In this document: positions 1-6,893 of the stretch, piece after piece | Position numbering within the stretch: position 1 is the first letter of the stretch | Layout: each line of letters begins with the position of its first letter | Translations under genes and position numbers: made by a program | The notes under the pieces: generated by a model | Told to the model about the DNA's origin: nothing | Database searches by the model: none | Seen by the model: the letters and a program-made list of their open reading frames with translations, nothing else | Assembly: GCA_947499775.1 (NCBI GenBank) | Contig: CANMPY010000058.1 | Span: 1-8,397 of the forward strand | Source: Bacteroidota bacterium | GTDB lineage: Bacteria; Bacteroidota; Bacteroidia; NS11-12g; UBA9320 | Length of the DNA: 8,397 nucleotides | Direction of reading: 5' to 3'

Positions 1-3000
1 AACGAGCCCTTGTTTTTTAGCAATACCAATAATCAAAATTTTAATTTAACCGGGGCCTCTGCACTCTTTAATTCGGACATTATCATCAAAAAACAGTCTG
101 GTACAGTTACCCTTCTTTCAAACCTTACGTTGGATGGATCAAGTGAAGACCTTTATTTGCTTGCCGGTACACTCCAGCTTGGAGGATATACGGTTGATGT
201 ATTTTATTCCAATGCTTATAACACCTACATTTATGGCCCGATAGGAACCAGCACTACCTTTACGGTAGCCGGAACAGGAACCCTAAAAGGAAGGCATTTT
301 TCACAAGTGGAGGGAACAACAACCTCCACATTTGCTGTTAGCGGAGCGTCTACGTTTCAAACCTATTCTAACTTTACATTAAGTACGGGTACTTTCACTT
401 CCAATACCGCTACCGTTACTATCGGTGGCGATTTTGCATTAAATGGAGGAACCTTTAATGCCACTTCAGGCACCATGAGCTGTTCGGCTGAATGGAACCG
501 CGCATCAACGGCCACCTTTAATCACAACAACGGAACGGTTGAATGGATAGGAGCTTCCAGCAATGTGAATATTTCGGGCAGTTCGGCTGGGACAGAAACC
601 TTTTATAATCTTATTTTAAATAAAACCGCTAGTAATTCTCAAACGATTGGTGCTAGCGACGTTGTAAAAACAATTGGTACCTTGACACTAACCGATGGGG
701 TGGCTAACTTTAATACGACCGCTGGTTATTTTGATATCGAAGGATCGCTTTCTATTAACAGTAGTTATTGGGATGGTGGAAATTTACCTCTTAAATTTAC
801 GGGAACAGCCGACCAAACCCTTTCTATTCCTTCAAATTTTACAGCCGATGTAACTATAAATAAAACATCCGGTAGTATTTCATTATCAGCAAATCTTACC
901 CTCAGCAATACCAATCAAGATTTAATTATTACCTCCGGTACACTTAATTTAGCTGGATATAACCTTACTGTAAATGGATCTGGTGGTACCTTTGTGGTAC
1001 AAACCGGTGGTATCTTGCAATTATTAGGTACCGAAACCATAACAATTCCTACCCTTAACAGTGGGAGCATCGTTTCCTATAACGGTACAGGCAGCACTTA
1101 TACCCTAAAAAATTACACGTATTCAAACCTTACAATAGCAGCCGGAACAAGTACAGTTTATAATCTACCGGCAACTTTATCAAGTATGACAACGTTAACC
1201 CTTAGCAGTGGAATTTTATATTTAGATGCCTTTAATATTACCGCCACAACTTTGGTTAATAATGCGACCCTCCGTTTAAAAGGAAGCGAAACAATGACAT
1301 TTACCACAATGGATATCAACTCGGGAACGGTGGAATATATCGGCGCAGGCACGGCCACTACCTATACCATCAAAGATTTCGGTGCAACGGATTATTATCA
1401 TTTGGTAATCAATGACGCCAATGCCACCAAGGCCACCTTTCAACTGGGAGCAGCCATGGTTATTGAAGGAAATTTAAGCATTTCGGGAGCAACGTTCAAC
1501 GCCAACACGTATGCCTTTTCGGCAACTGGTAGTGGAACACTAAACAGTGGAACGTATTTATGTTCAACCGGCACCCAAACTTTTGGAACCGGACTTACCG
1601 TGTCTAGCGGTATATTCACAGGAAGCTCAGGGCTTATCGATGTTAACGGATCGCTTACCATATCGGGAGGAACCTATACATCCAATTCAAACAGCACCTA
1701 TATCTATGGAAATTATTATCAATCAGGTGGGACTTATACGGCTAATGGCGGAACCTTAGTATTTGATGGAGTTGCCAATCAAAATGTTACGGCAAGTGCT
1801 ACTTTATATAATTTTAACATTACCAATGCAAGCGGTATAACCCTTTTAAGCGCTGTAACTATGGGCGGAACCCTATCCCTAAATTCAGGGAATATAGCCT
1901 TAGGCAATTATAATTTCACTATGAATTCAGGTGCAGCTATTTCGGGAGGTGGCTCTACTTCCTTTGTATTTACCGGAGGAACCGGCCAATTTAAATGGGC
2001 CAGCTGTGTCGCTTCTAGCACAAAATTGTTTCCTGTTGGTCATACCAACACATCATCAGGATATACTCCTTTGTCCATAACCTTTAATACCGGGCACACC
2101 ACTGACGCTTTTGGTGTGGTGGCTTATAACAGCGTACGAAGTAATGGAAGCAGAAGTGGCGGTACCGAGTATACAAGTTCGGTTGTTAAAACCACTTGGG
2201 ACATAACCGAAACAGTTAGCGGAGGCTCTAACGTAAACTTGCAATTTCAATGGAATACGTCGGATGAAGGCACAACGTTAAACCGTGCAAGTTGTCAAAT
2301 GGCTCATTATACCGCCTCAGCCTGGGGTAATGTCGGAAGTGTTTCGAGTGCGAGCGGATCCAATCCGTATACCCTAACCTATACCGGTTATACCGGCACC
2401 TTTTCACCCTTTGGAATAAGTGGTTCGGGAGGCCCGTTGCCTGTTGATTTTCTATACCTAAATGTTAAAAAAGAAGGAAACGTTGGTGTTTTGAATTGGG
2501 CTACAAGTACCGAAATAAACAATGATTATTTTAACATAGAGAAAAGTTTGGATGGAAAACTTTTTAAGACCATAGGAACTATTTATGGTGCTGGAAACAG
2601 CCAGCAAATACTTCGTTATGCATTTTTAGATTCGAATCTTGTAGTTGGATCAAACTATTACAGATTGAAACAAGTGGATTATAACGGTGCATTTGAATAT
2701 TCAACTGTACAGGTTATCAATAATTCCACAGGTCAAGGTATAGTAAATGCCTTTAAAGTATGGCCAGTTCCTGCTCATGAACTATTAAACGTAGACTTTA
2801 GCGCTTCTACTGATGGTGCTAACACCATTTCTGTTCTTAATCAAATGGGTAATCCTGTTAAAAGTTTTGACACCGAAGGTATGCGTGGAATGCATACCAT
2901 ATCTATAGAATTAAACGATTTGCCAACAGGAATTTATTTTCTGAAGGTTGAAAATTTAAATAAATCTTTTACCTGTCAACGGTTTTCCATTATCAAATAA
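1..3000 (+). CDS. Giant repeat-rich secreted protein with T9SS type A sorting tail (5'-truncated by window)
   Basis: The frame is open from the first base (999 codons to the TAA at 2998-3000). The TTG at base 10 is simply an internal Leu codon, so the real start is upstream. Residues below count from the first codon. Residues 1 to about 650 are rich in Gly, Thr, Ser and Asn and almost Cys-free, with recurring G-T-L/F-x-L/F strands typical of repetitive beta-helix-like surface proteins. HNNGTV is at 175-180 and YWDGGN at 256-261. Around 677 a conserved Bacteroidota block begins with FPVG and later contains TWDI. LPVD at 813 opens a fibronectin-like module holding YYRLKQVD. From about 915 to the end is a T9SS type A tail (WPVP at 921-924, LPTGIYFLKV near the end). 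By family knowledge such tails direct export across the outer membrane and surface attachment. The precise role, perhaps adhesin or matrix protein, is inference. The protein is paralogous to the gene starting at 6894. Confidence 0.9.
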   Translation, partial: NEPLFFSNTNNQNFNLTGASALFNSDIIIKKQSGTVTLLSNLTLDGSSEDLYLLAGTLQLGGYTVDVFYSNAYNTYIYGPIGTSTTFTVAGTGTLKGRHFSQVEGTTTSTFAVSGASTFQTYSNFTLSTGTFTSNTATVTIGGDFALNGGTFNATSGTMSCSAEWNRASTATFNHNNGTVEWIGASSNVNISGSSAGTETFYNLILNKTASNSQTIGASDVVKTIGTLTLTDGVANFNTTAGYFDIEGSLSINSSYWDGGNLPLKFTGTADQTLSIPSNFTADVTINKTSGSISLSANLTLSNTNQDLIITSGTLNLAGYNLTVNGSGGTFVVQTGGILQLLGTETITIPTLNSGSIVSYNGTGSTYTLKNYTYSNLTIAAGTSTVYNLPATLSSMTTLTLSSGILYLDAFNITATTLVNNATLRLKGSETMTFTTMDINSGTVEYIGAGTATTYTIKDFGATDYYHLVINDANATKATFQLGAAMVIEGNLSISGATFNANTYAFSATGSGTLNSGTYLCSTGTQTFGTGLTVSSGIFTGSSGLIDVNGSLTISGGTYTSNSNSTYIYGNYYQSGGTYTANGGTLVFDGVANQNVTASATLYNFNITNASGITLLSAVTMGGTLSLNSGNIALGNYNFTMNSGAAISGGGSTSFVFTGGTGQFKWASCVASSTKLFPVGHTNTSSGYTPLSITFNTGHTTDAFGVVAYNSVRSNGSRSGGTEYTSSVVKTTWDITETVSGGSNVNLQFQWNTSDEGTTLNRASCQMAHYTASAWGNVGSVSSASGSNPYTLTYTGYTGTFSPFGISGSGGPLPVDFLYLNVKKEGNVGVLNWATSTEINNDYFNIEKSLDGKLFKTIGTIYGAGNSQQILRYAFLDSNLVVGSNYYRLKQVDYNGAFEYSTVQVINNSTGQGIVNAFKVWPVPAHELLNVDFSASTDGANTISVLNQMGNPVKSFDTEGMRGMHTISIELNDLPTGIYFLKVENLNKSFTCQRFSIIK
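40..201 (+). repeat. Protein-level module repeat, copy 1 (54 codons)
   Basis: This segment aligns without gaps to bases 811-972 at an offset of 771 bases (257 codons). By eye 20 of 54 residues are identical, including S-G, NLTL, D-L, GTL and GY. Its first 31 residues match the separate gene at 6894 better: 19 of 31 identical to the segment starting at 7638, including FNLTGA and ALF. It is a diverged amino-acid repeat, not a DNA-level duplication. Confidence 0.7.
811..972 (+). repeat. Protein-level module repeat, copy 2 (54 codons)
   Basis: Partner of the segment at 40-201, 257 codons downstream. It preserves the K-x-S-G, S/T-L-x-x-NLTL, GTL-x-L and GY landmarks, but not the FNLTGA start seen in copy 1 and in the downstream paralogue. 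It lies just after the YWDGGN landmark (bases 766-783), in the same order as in the second giant gene. Confidence 0.65.
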
Positions 3001-3028
3001 ATCAACTTTAGCCTTCAATAAATTTATC

Positions 3029-3061
3029 AAACAGTTCATCTTAAAGGTGAACTGTTTTTTT
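3029..3061 (+). terminator. Intrinsic terminator after the first giant gene
   Basis: The arm AAACAGTTCATC (3029-3040) pairs with GGTGAACTGTTT (3046-3057): a 12-bp stem with a single G-T wobble and a five-base loop TTAAA (3041-3045). The T run 3055-3061 follows directly. It sits 28 bases after the stop at 3000, separating the surface-protein transcript from the next gene. This is the best-formed terminator in the window. Confidence 0.9.
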
Positions 3062-3338
3062 CCTTTTTGTTGGCAGCATTCAAGTAAATCCATTTTTTTC
3101 GACTTACACCTCAGTCAAATTACATAAGAGTATTATCATGCCAGTAAGAAGGCGTTTAAAAACCACTGAGATAGAGGAGTTTGGCAACCAAAACTGTTTC
3201 TATTTAATTCTGAAGAAATTATAAAAATAGCCCTACTATTTAACCTGTTCAATGGCCTTAATGGCATGAAGTTTCTATTCTTTTTTTTAAGGAATTTCGT
3301 ATTTCTAACCATAAATATGTGGCAAAAGCGCGCTTGGT
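3062..3338. other. Gene-free spacer between terminator and promoter
   Basis: About 280 bases with no convincing gene. A 28-codon open frame (3138-3224, + strand) has an ATG and a stop but no recognisable protein motif or promoter box and is probably chance. A run of eight T's precedes position 3289. I see no tRNA, repeat array or mobile-element end here. Confidence 0.6.
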
Positions 3339-3369
3339 TTTGGAAAGTGCGAGCTACTACCTAAATTTG
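3339..3369 (+). promoter_or_regulatory. Bacteroidota-type promoter for the PTPS-family gene
   Basis: TTTG at 3339-3342 (a -33 box) and TAAATTTG at 3362-3369 (exact match to the -7 consensus TAnnTTTG) are separated by 19 bases, the spacing expected for the Bacteroidota primary sigma factor. If transcription starts about 4 bases after the -7 box, the leader before the ATG at 3381 would be only about 8 bases. No Shine-Dalgarno sequence is visible. Confidence 0.65.
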
Positions 3370-3380
3370 CCATACGAAAA

Positions 3381-3806
3381 ATGAATCAGAATAAAGGATT
3401 GGTGTATGTAACGCGAAAGCTGCATTTTAATGCAGCTCATAAATTGTATAACCCAAATTGGAGCGAAGAAAAAAATGGTGAAGTATTTGGCAAATGCGCC
3501 AATACAAATTGGCATGGTCATAATTTTGATTTATTTGTAACTGTAAAAGGAATTCCCAATCCTGAAACCGGTTTCGTTATCGATTTAAAAAAATTAAAAA
3601 CACTGGTTGAAGAAAAAATAATTACTAAAATAGACCATCGAAATATAAATATGGATGTAGATTTCATGGAAGGAAAAATGGCCTCTATCGAAAATTTAGC
3701 CATGGCCATCTGGGACGAATTAGATCCCCATATTTCTACAGGCCAATTGCATTGCATAAAAATATATGAAACCCCAAGGCAATACGTCGAATACTTTGGT
3801 AAATAA
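3381..3806 (+). CDS. 6-pyruvoyl-tetrahydropterin synthase / QueD-family (T-fold) enzyme
   Basis: A complete 141-residue protein, normal length for this family of T-fold enzymes that act on 7,8-dihydroneopterin triphosphate. The zinc ligands are visible: His20 in FNAAH, His45 and His47 in WHGHN. Candidate catalytic residues are Cys39 and the Asp85-His86 pair (IDHRN), and Glu130 in IYET is the expected pterin anchor. The spacing Cys-x5-HGH matches the PTPS-I type (as in animal PTPS, which starts with a similar FGKC) rather than the Cys-x3-HGH of classical QueD. The product could therefore be 6-pyruvoyl-tetrahydropterin (biopterin route), 6-carboxytetrahydropterin (queuosine route), or both; automatic annotation would often say queD. 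ATG 3381 fits the promoter just upstream; a later start near the GTG at 3402 is possible, since many relatives begin at the V-Y-x-T-R segment. No other queuosine or pterin gene lies in the window. Confidence 0.93.
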   Translation: MNQNKGLVYVTRKLHFNAAHKLYNPNWSEEKNGEVFGKCANTNWHGHNFDLFVTVKGIPNPETGFVIDLKKLKTLVEEKIITKIDHRNINMDVDFMEGKMASIENLAMAIWDELDPHISTGQLHCIKIYETPRQYVEYFGK

Positions 3807-3839
3807 TTTCCGTATTGCCTAATTAATGGATTTTTTTTT
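3777..3839 (+). terminator. Inverted repeat straddling the PTPS-family stop codon, with T tract
   Basis: AGGCAATACG (3777-3786, inside the last codons) is a perfect 10-bp reverse complement of CGTATTGCCT (3811-3820). The 24-base loop contains the TAA at 3804-3806 and can add three inner pairs (GAA 3789-3791 with TTC 3808-3810). Nine T's follow at 3831-3839, 10 bases after the stem. That gap is longer than in a canonical terminator, so it may be a terminator, an mRNA 3'-end stabiliser, or chance. Confidence 0.5.
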
Positions 3840-3865
3840 CTGTTAATAAATGGGAAACAAATGTT

Positions 3866-3873
3866 TAATTTTG
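3866..3873 (+). promoter_or_regulatory. Bacteroidota -7 box immediately before the thioredoxin-fold gene
   Basis: TAATTTTG matches the -7 consensus TAnnTTTG exactly and ends 4 bases before the ATG at 3878. The -33 side is poor: the nearest candidate is TCTG around 3839-3842, at a 23-base spacing. If functional, the start of transcription would coincide with the start codon, giving a leaderless mRNA. Confidence 0.5.
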
Positions 3874-3877
3874 CTAC

Positions 3878-4417
3878 ATGCAAATTGGAGATAAACTTTT
3901 TGATTTTAAACTTCCTGCTACCGACGGAAACACCTACAGCAAATTTACGTATGCCGACCGATACGCCTTGCTCATTATTGTGTCGTGTAATCAATGTCGC
4001 TATGCTAATGCTTACTGGAGTAGAATTGTAAAAATGTGGGAAAAATTTGAAGACGATGCCATAGGAATTATGATAATAAATGGAAATGATGCAGAGCATA
4101 ATCCTGAAGACTCGTTTGATAATATGGAAACGTTATCAAGTACCTATTTTAAAGGTAAATTTCCGTATCTATACGACGAAACCCAGAGCGTAATTAAAGC
4201 CTTAGGGGCTAAGCGCACACCGGAAGTATTTCTATTTAATTCGAAACGCGAATTGGTATATAAAGGCGCTATTGATGATAGCTGGGAAAATGAATTTGCT
4301 GTAACAAATGTTTATCTTGAAGATGCAATTGAATGCACACTTGATGGCTTGGATGTTGATTATCCTGAAATACCGGCAGTAGGATGCAGCATTAAATGGA
4401 AAGCCGATATTCTATAG
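3878..4417 (+). CDS. Thioredoxin-fold, peroxiredoxin-like (AhpC/TSA-related) protein
   Basis: A complete 179-residue protein. The opening IGDK-x-F-D-F-x-LPATDG (residues 3-17) is typical of the AhpC/TSA-related 'PRX-like' group. The active-site region has Cys37-Asn-Gln-Cys40 after a hydrophobic strand, a CxxC pair expected to be redox active, and Thr114-Pro115 supplies the cis-proline that faces it. The C-terminal VGCSIKWK (168-175) is a signature of this group and adds Cys170. There is no signal peptide, so a cytoplasmic location is inferred. Relatives usually carry CNHCP; here it is CNQCR, with Arg41 replacing the proline. The substrate is unknown for the group; a thiol-disulfide or peroxide-related role is inference. 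A -7 box lies directly upstream, and argS follows after 38 bases, so the two may share a transcript. Confidence 0.9.
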   Translation: MQIGDKLFDFKLPATDGNTYSKFTYADRYALLIIVSCNQCRYANAYWSRIVKMWEKFEDDAIGIMIINGNDAEHNPEDSFDNMETLSSTYFKGKFPYLYDETQSVIKALGAKRTPEVFLFNSKRELVYKGAIDDSWENEFAVTNVYLEDAIECTLDGLDVDYPEIPAVGCSIKWKADIL

Positions 4418-4455
4418 GCTTTTACCTTACCAAAATTATATAATATTCCAAAAAT

Positions 4456-6231
4456 TTGAAAATAGAAGATGCCCTTAAAAAATTAATCGCTAAAGGCATT
4501 TCAACCCTTTATTTAGAGGCGGTAAATGATGAAACGATTAAGCTAGAAAATACAAGTAAAGATTTTGAAGGGGATTTTACGTTCGTCGTTTTCCCAATTT
4601 TAAAACTATCAAAGCAAAGTCCTCAAAATACGGCAACAGCCTTAGGAACCTTTATTTGCGAGCAAAGTAATGATTTTGAATCTTTTAACGTTATTAGTGG
4701 CTTTTTAAACCTTAAACTTAGCAGGTCATATTGGTCTAATTGGTTACAAGAAAATAATGATAAAGTAGACTTTGGGAGCGCCAAAATTGGTAAGGGCAAA
4801 AAAGTAATGGTCGAATATTCATCGCCTAACACTAATAAACCCTTGCATTTGGGACATGTTCGAAATAATTTGCTGGGATATTCAGTAAGTCAAATTTTGA
4901 AATTTGCGGGGTATGAGGTTATTAAAGCAAATTTAATAAATGACCGAGGCATTCATATTTGCAAGAGCATGCTAGCATGGCAACTCTATGGCAACAATGA
5001 AACTCCTCAGTCGAGCAATTTAAAAGGCGACCATTTAGTAGGCAAATACTATGTGCTTTTCGACCAAAAATACCGTTTAGAGGTAAGTGCATTAATAGCT
5101 GATGGCCTTACCGAAAGTGAGGCTAAAAAGGAAGCCCCTCTTATTAAAAAAGCACAAGAAATGTTGTTAAAATGGGAAGCTAACGATAAGGATACTCTTT
5201 CTCTATGGCAAACAATGAATCAATGGGTTTATGATGGCTTTGAGATTACATATAAACGCATGGGTGTTGATTTTGATAAAACCTATTACGAAAGCCAAAC
5301 GTACCTATTAGGAAAAGACAGCATTGAAGAAGGATTGCAAAAAAATGTGTTTGAAAAAGAGGCCGACGGAAGCGTTTGGATAGATTTGACTGCTGAAGGC
5401 CTCGATCGAAAAATAGTACTTCGAGCCGATGGCACCTCGGTTTACATCACTCAAGATATTGGTACAGCGCAACTTAAATACGATGAAACCCAAATGGATA
5501 AATCGGTATATGTTGTTGGAAACGAGCAGGACTACCACTTCAAAGTTTTGCAATGCATTCTCAAACGCCTAGAAAAGCCATATGCCGATGGGGTTTACCA
5601 CCTAAGTTATGGTATGGTAGATTTACCAACTGGAAAAATGAAAAGCAGAGAAGGCACGGTTGTAGATGCGGATGAGTTGATGCAAGATATGCACAATACA
5701 GCCAAAAAAATAACCGAAGAACTAGGAAAAACAGAAGGCTTTACCGATTTAGAACTCAGCAACCTCTATGAAGTTATTGCAATGGGAGCGCTTAAATACT
5801 TTTTACTTAAAGTAGATCCCGTTAAACGAATGATGTTTAATCCGGAAGAATCAATCGATTTTCATGGAAATACTGGTCCATTCATTCAATACACGCACAC
5901 ACGCATACGGGCCATTTTACGTTCTATCTCATTCCAACCAATAGTGGATACAAGCGTTGAATTGCATGCGGCAGATATTGATCTTTTAAAAACACTCTCC
6001 TGGTTTCCCGATAAAGTAGTAGTTGCTGCTAATGAGTTTAACCCTTCTATAATTGCAAACTATATGTTTGAACTTGCCAAATCGTTCAACAGATTATACC
6101 ACGAAGTATCAATACTTGGCGAAACCAATAATACATTAAAACAAAATCGATTAGCTATTTGTGCACTTACAGCCAATACCTTAAAACAAGGCATGCAATT
6201 GCTCGGAATTAGCTTACCAGAACGAATGTAA
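4456..6231 (+). CDS. argS: Arginyl-tRNA synthetase
   Basis: Cytoplasmic class I enzyme that charges tRNA-Arg with arginine. The 591 residues match the usual length of the Bacteroidota form. Domains in order: N-terminal Add1 (about 1-105, with FEGD and VVFP); Rossmann catalytic core with SSPNTNKPLHLGH (122-134), whose HLGH (131-134) is the HIGH box; NDRG at 162-165; the degenerate KMSKS loop seen as KMKSREGT (394-401); and the all-helical DALR anticodon-binding domain from about 475 (GPFIQYTHTRIR) to the terminal LLGISLPERM. The start is TTG: an in-frame stop lies at 4441-4443, there is no ATG or GTG before the needed N-terminal domain, and the first in-frame ATG is Met118. The position agrees with family members beginning M-x-I-E. 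No clear promoter is visible in the 38-base gap after the thioredoxin-fold gene, suggesting co-transcription. Confidence 0.97.
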   Translation: MKIEDALKKLIAKGISTLYLEAVNDETIKLENTSKDFEGDFTFVVFPILKLSKQSPQNTATALGTFICEQSNDFESFNVISGFLNLKLSRSYWSNWLQENNDKVDFGSAKIGKGKKVMVEYSSPNTNKPLHLGHVRNNLLGYSVSQILKFAGYEVIKANLINDRGIHICKSMLAWQLYGNNETPQSSNLKGDHLVGKYYVLFDQKYRLEVSALIADGLTESEAKKEAPLIKKAQEMLLKWEANDKDTLSLWQTMNQWVYDGFEITYKRMGVDFDKTYYESQTYLLGKDSIEEGLQKNVFEKEADGSVWIDLTAEGLDRKIVLRADGTSVYITQDIGTAQLKYDETQMDKSVYVVGNEQDYHFKVLQCILKRLEKPYADGVYHLSYGMVDLPTGKMKSREGTVVDADELMQDMHNTAKKITEELGKTEGFTDLELSNLYEVIAMGALKYFLLKVDPVKRMMFNPEESIDFHGNTGPFIQYTHTRIRAILRSISFQPIVDTSVELHAADIDLLKTLSWFPDKVVVAANEFNPSIIANYMFELAKSFNRLYHEVSILGETNNTLKQNRLAICALTANTLKQGMQLLGISLPERM

Positions 6232-6358
6232 AATTATTTCCAACCGATAGTGTCCTAATTAATCTCTACGAACTAATCTAGGGTAAGCATCGTGGCTGAC
6301 GTAAACGAAATGTGAAAACCATGTTTTTTTTAAGTCGGCGGCAGCGGCATTGCTGCAG

Positions 6359-6398
6359 CAAGAAAAAAACAGGGCTGATTTTCGTTCTTGATTTTTTT
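6359..6398 (+). terminator. Possible intrinsic terminator downstream of argS
   Basis: CAAGAA (6359-6364) pairs with TTCTTG (6385-6390). The stem continues inward, after a small internal loop, with AAAACA (6366-6371) against TG-A-TTTT (6376-6382), closing on the loop GGGC (6372-6375). Seven T's (6392-6398) follow. The hairpin is AT-rich and interrupted, and lies 128 bases past the argS stop. It is plausible but not strong, and it overlaps the competing fold at 6324-6369. Confidence 0.4.
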
Positions 6399-6423
6399 GT
6401 TTCGTTTTTTAATCTAAAGAAAC
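6399..6423. repeat. Short bulged hairpin after the T tract
   Basis: GTTTC-(G)-TTT (6399-6407) pairs with AAAGAAAC (6416-6423): eight pairs with one bulged G and an eight-base loop. It sits directly after the T run of the putative argS terminator, so it may be a second, back-up structure or part of a dispersed intergenic element. Its function is unknown. Confidence 0.35.
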
Positions 6424-6830
6424 CGAAGGTTCATGAACACCATTGAAATGAACATAAAGTAGTGAATAAAAAAATGAAAAGGATAAAATTAGCTTAATAC
6501 AATCCTTTAATTTATCAAATTAATGCTGGCCGGTATTAGATCTATGGAATGGTCTGCTAATTAGAATTCGTTCAGAAAGTTATTGTTCTATGCCCCGTCA
6601 TGTAATTTTAAATAACTGAATGCATACTAAAGCCAAACTATGTAACTCAACTCGTTATTTCATTTTAAGATTACCTTAATGCTGGTAAATGAGCCTATCC
6701 TATGGGTGTTAAGAACCTATACATAAGGTGCAATCACTTTGAAATTATTCCAATTTTGGAACAAATACTCTTTAATAGGGAAATTTGCAACCACTCAAAC
6801 AGGTTCAAATTCTTAATTATCTGCACTTTA

Positions 6831-6838
6831 TACTTTTG
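6831..6838 (+). promoter_or_regulatory. Candidate -7 box for the second giant surface gene
   Basis: TACTTTTG matches TAnnTTTG exactly, 55 bases before the ATG at 6894, which would give a leader of about 50 bases. No TTTG is found at the proper -33 spacing. One such box could occur by chance in this AT-rich gap, so the call is tentative. Confidence 0.3.
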
Positions 6839-6893
6839 GAATCGTTTTTGAACTATCAATTTTAATAAATTGACATTTTTTATTGTTTCACTT

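Larger units (their letters stand above)
6232..6893. other. 662-base intergenic region without genes
   Basis: No supported gene lies here. It holds, in order: a T8 / GCAGC-GGCATT-GCTGC / A7 arrangement (6324-6369) that can fold into an imperfect hairpin; the terminator candidate at 6359-6398; a bulged hairpin at 6399-6423; a perfect 10-base palindrome GTTCATGAAC (6429-6438); a 10-base direct repeat TTAATGCTGG at 6520 and 6676; and a possible promoter box at 6831. Reverse-strand open frames reaching into the next gene show no protein family resemblance. Confidence 0.7.

Noticed and set aside
1..2000. Possible CRISPR or short tandem DNA array in the repetitive first gene
   Set aside because: Similarity is at the protein level only, with long irregular spacing and one continuous reading frame; no regular short repeats with unique spacers.
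3110..3170. CTCAGT / ACTGAG inverted repeat in the first spacer
   Set aside because: Only 6 bp with a loop of about 49 bases and no T tract; not distinguishable from chance.
3138..3224. 28-codon + strand ORF in the first spacer
   Set aside because: Too short, with no promoter box, ribosome-binding site or known small-protein motif; such frames are expected by chance.
3518..4099. 193-codon reverse-strand open frame
   Set aside because: It is antisense to two well-supported genes (PTPS-family and thioredoxin-fold), has no recognisable domain, and crosses their intergenic gap; it is a shadow frame.
4435..4444. ATTATATAAT palindrome before argS
   Set aside because: Pure AT palindromes of this length are common in this composition; there is no partner box or terminator shape.
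6520..6685. 10-base direct repeat TTAATGCTGG at 6520-6529 and 6676-6685
   Set aside because: A single short pair 156 bases apart in AT-rich DNA; no inverted ends, target duplication or intervening gene to suggest an element or attachment site.
6870..6875. TTGACA resembling a proteobacterial -35 box
   Set aside because: Bacteroidota primary sigma factors use TTTG/TAnnTTTG, and there is no TATAAT at the right spacing before the ATG at 6894.
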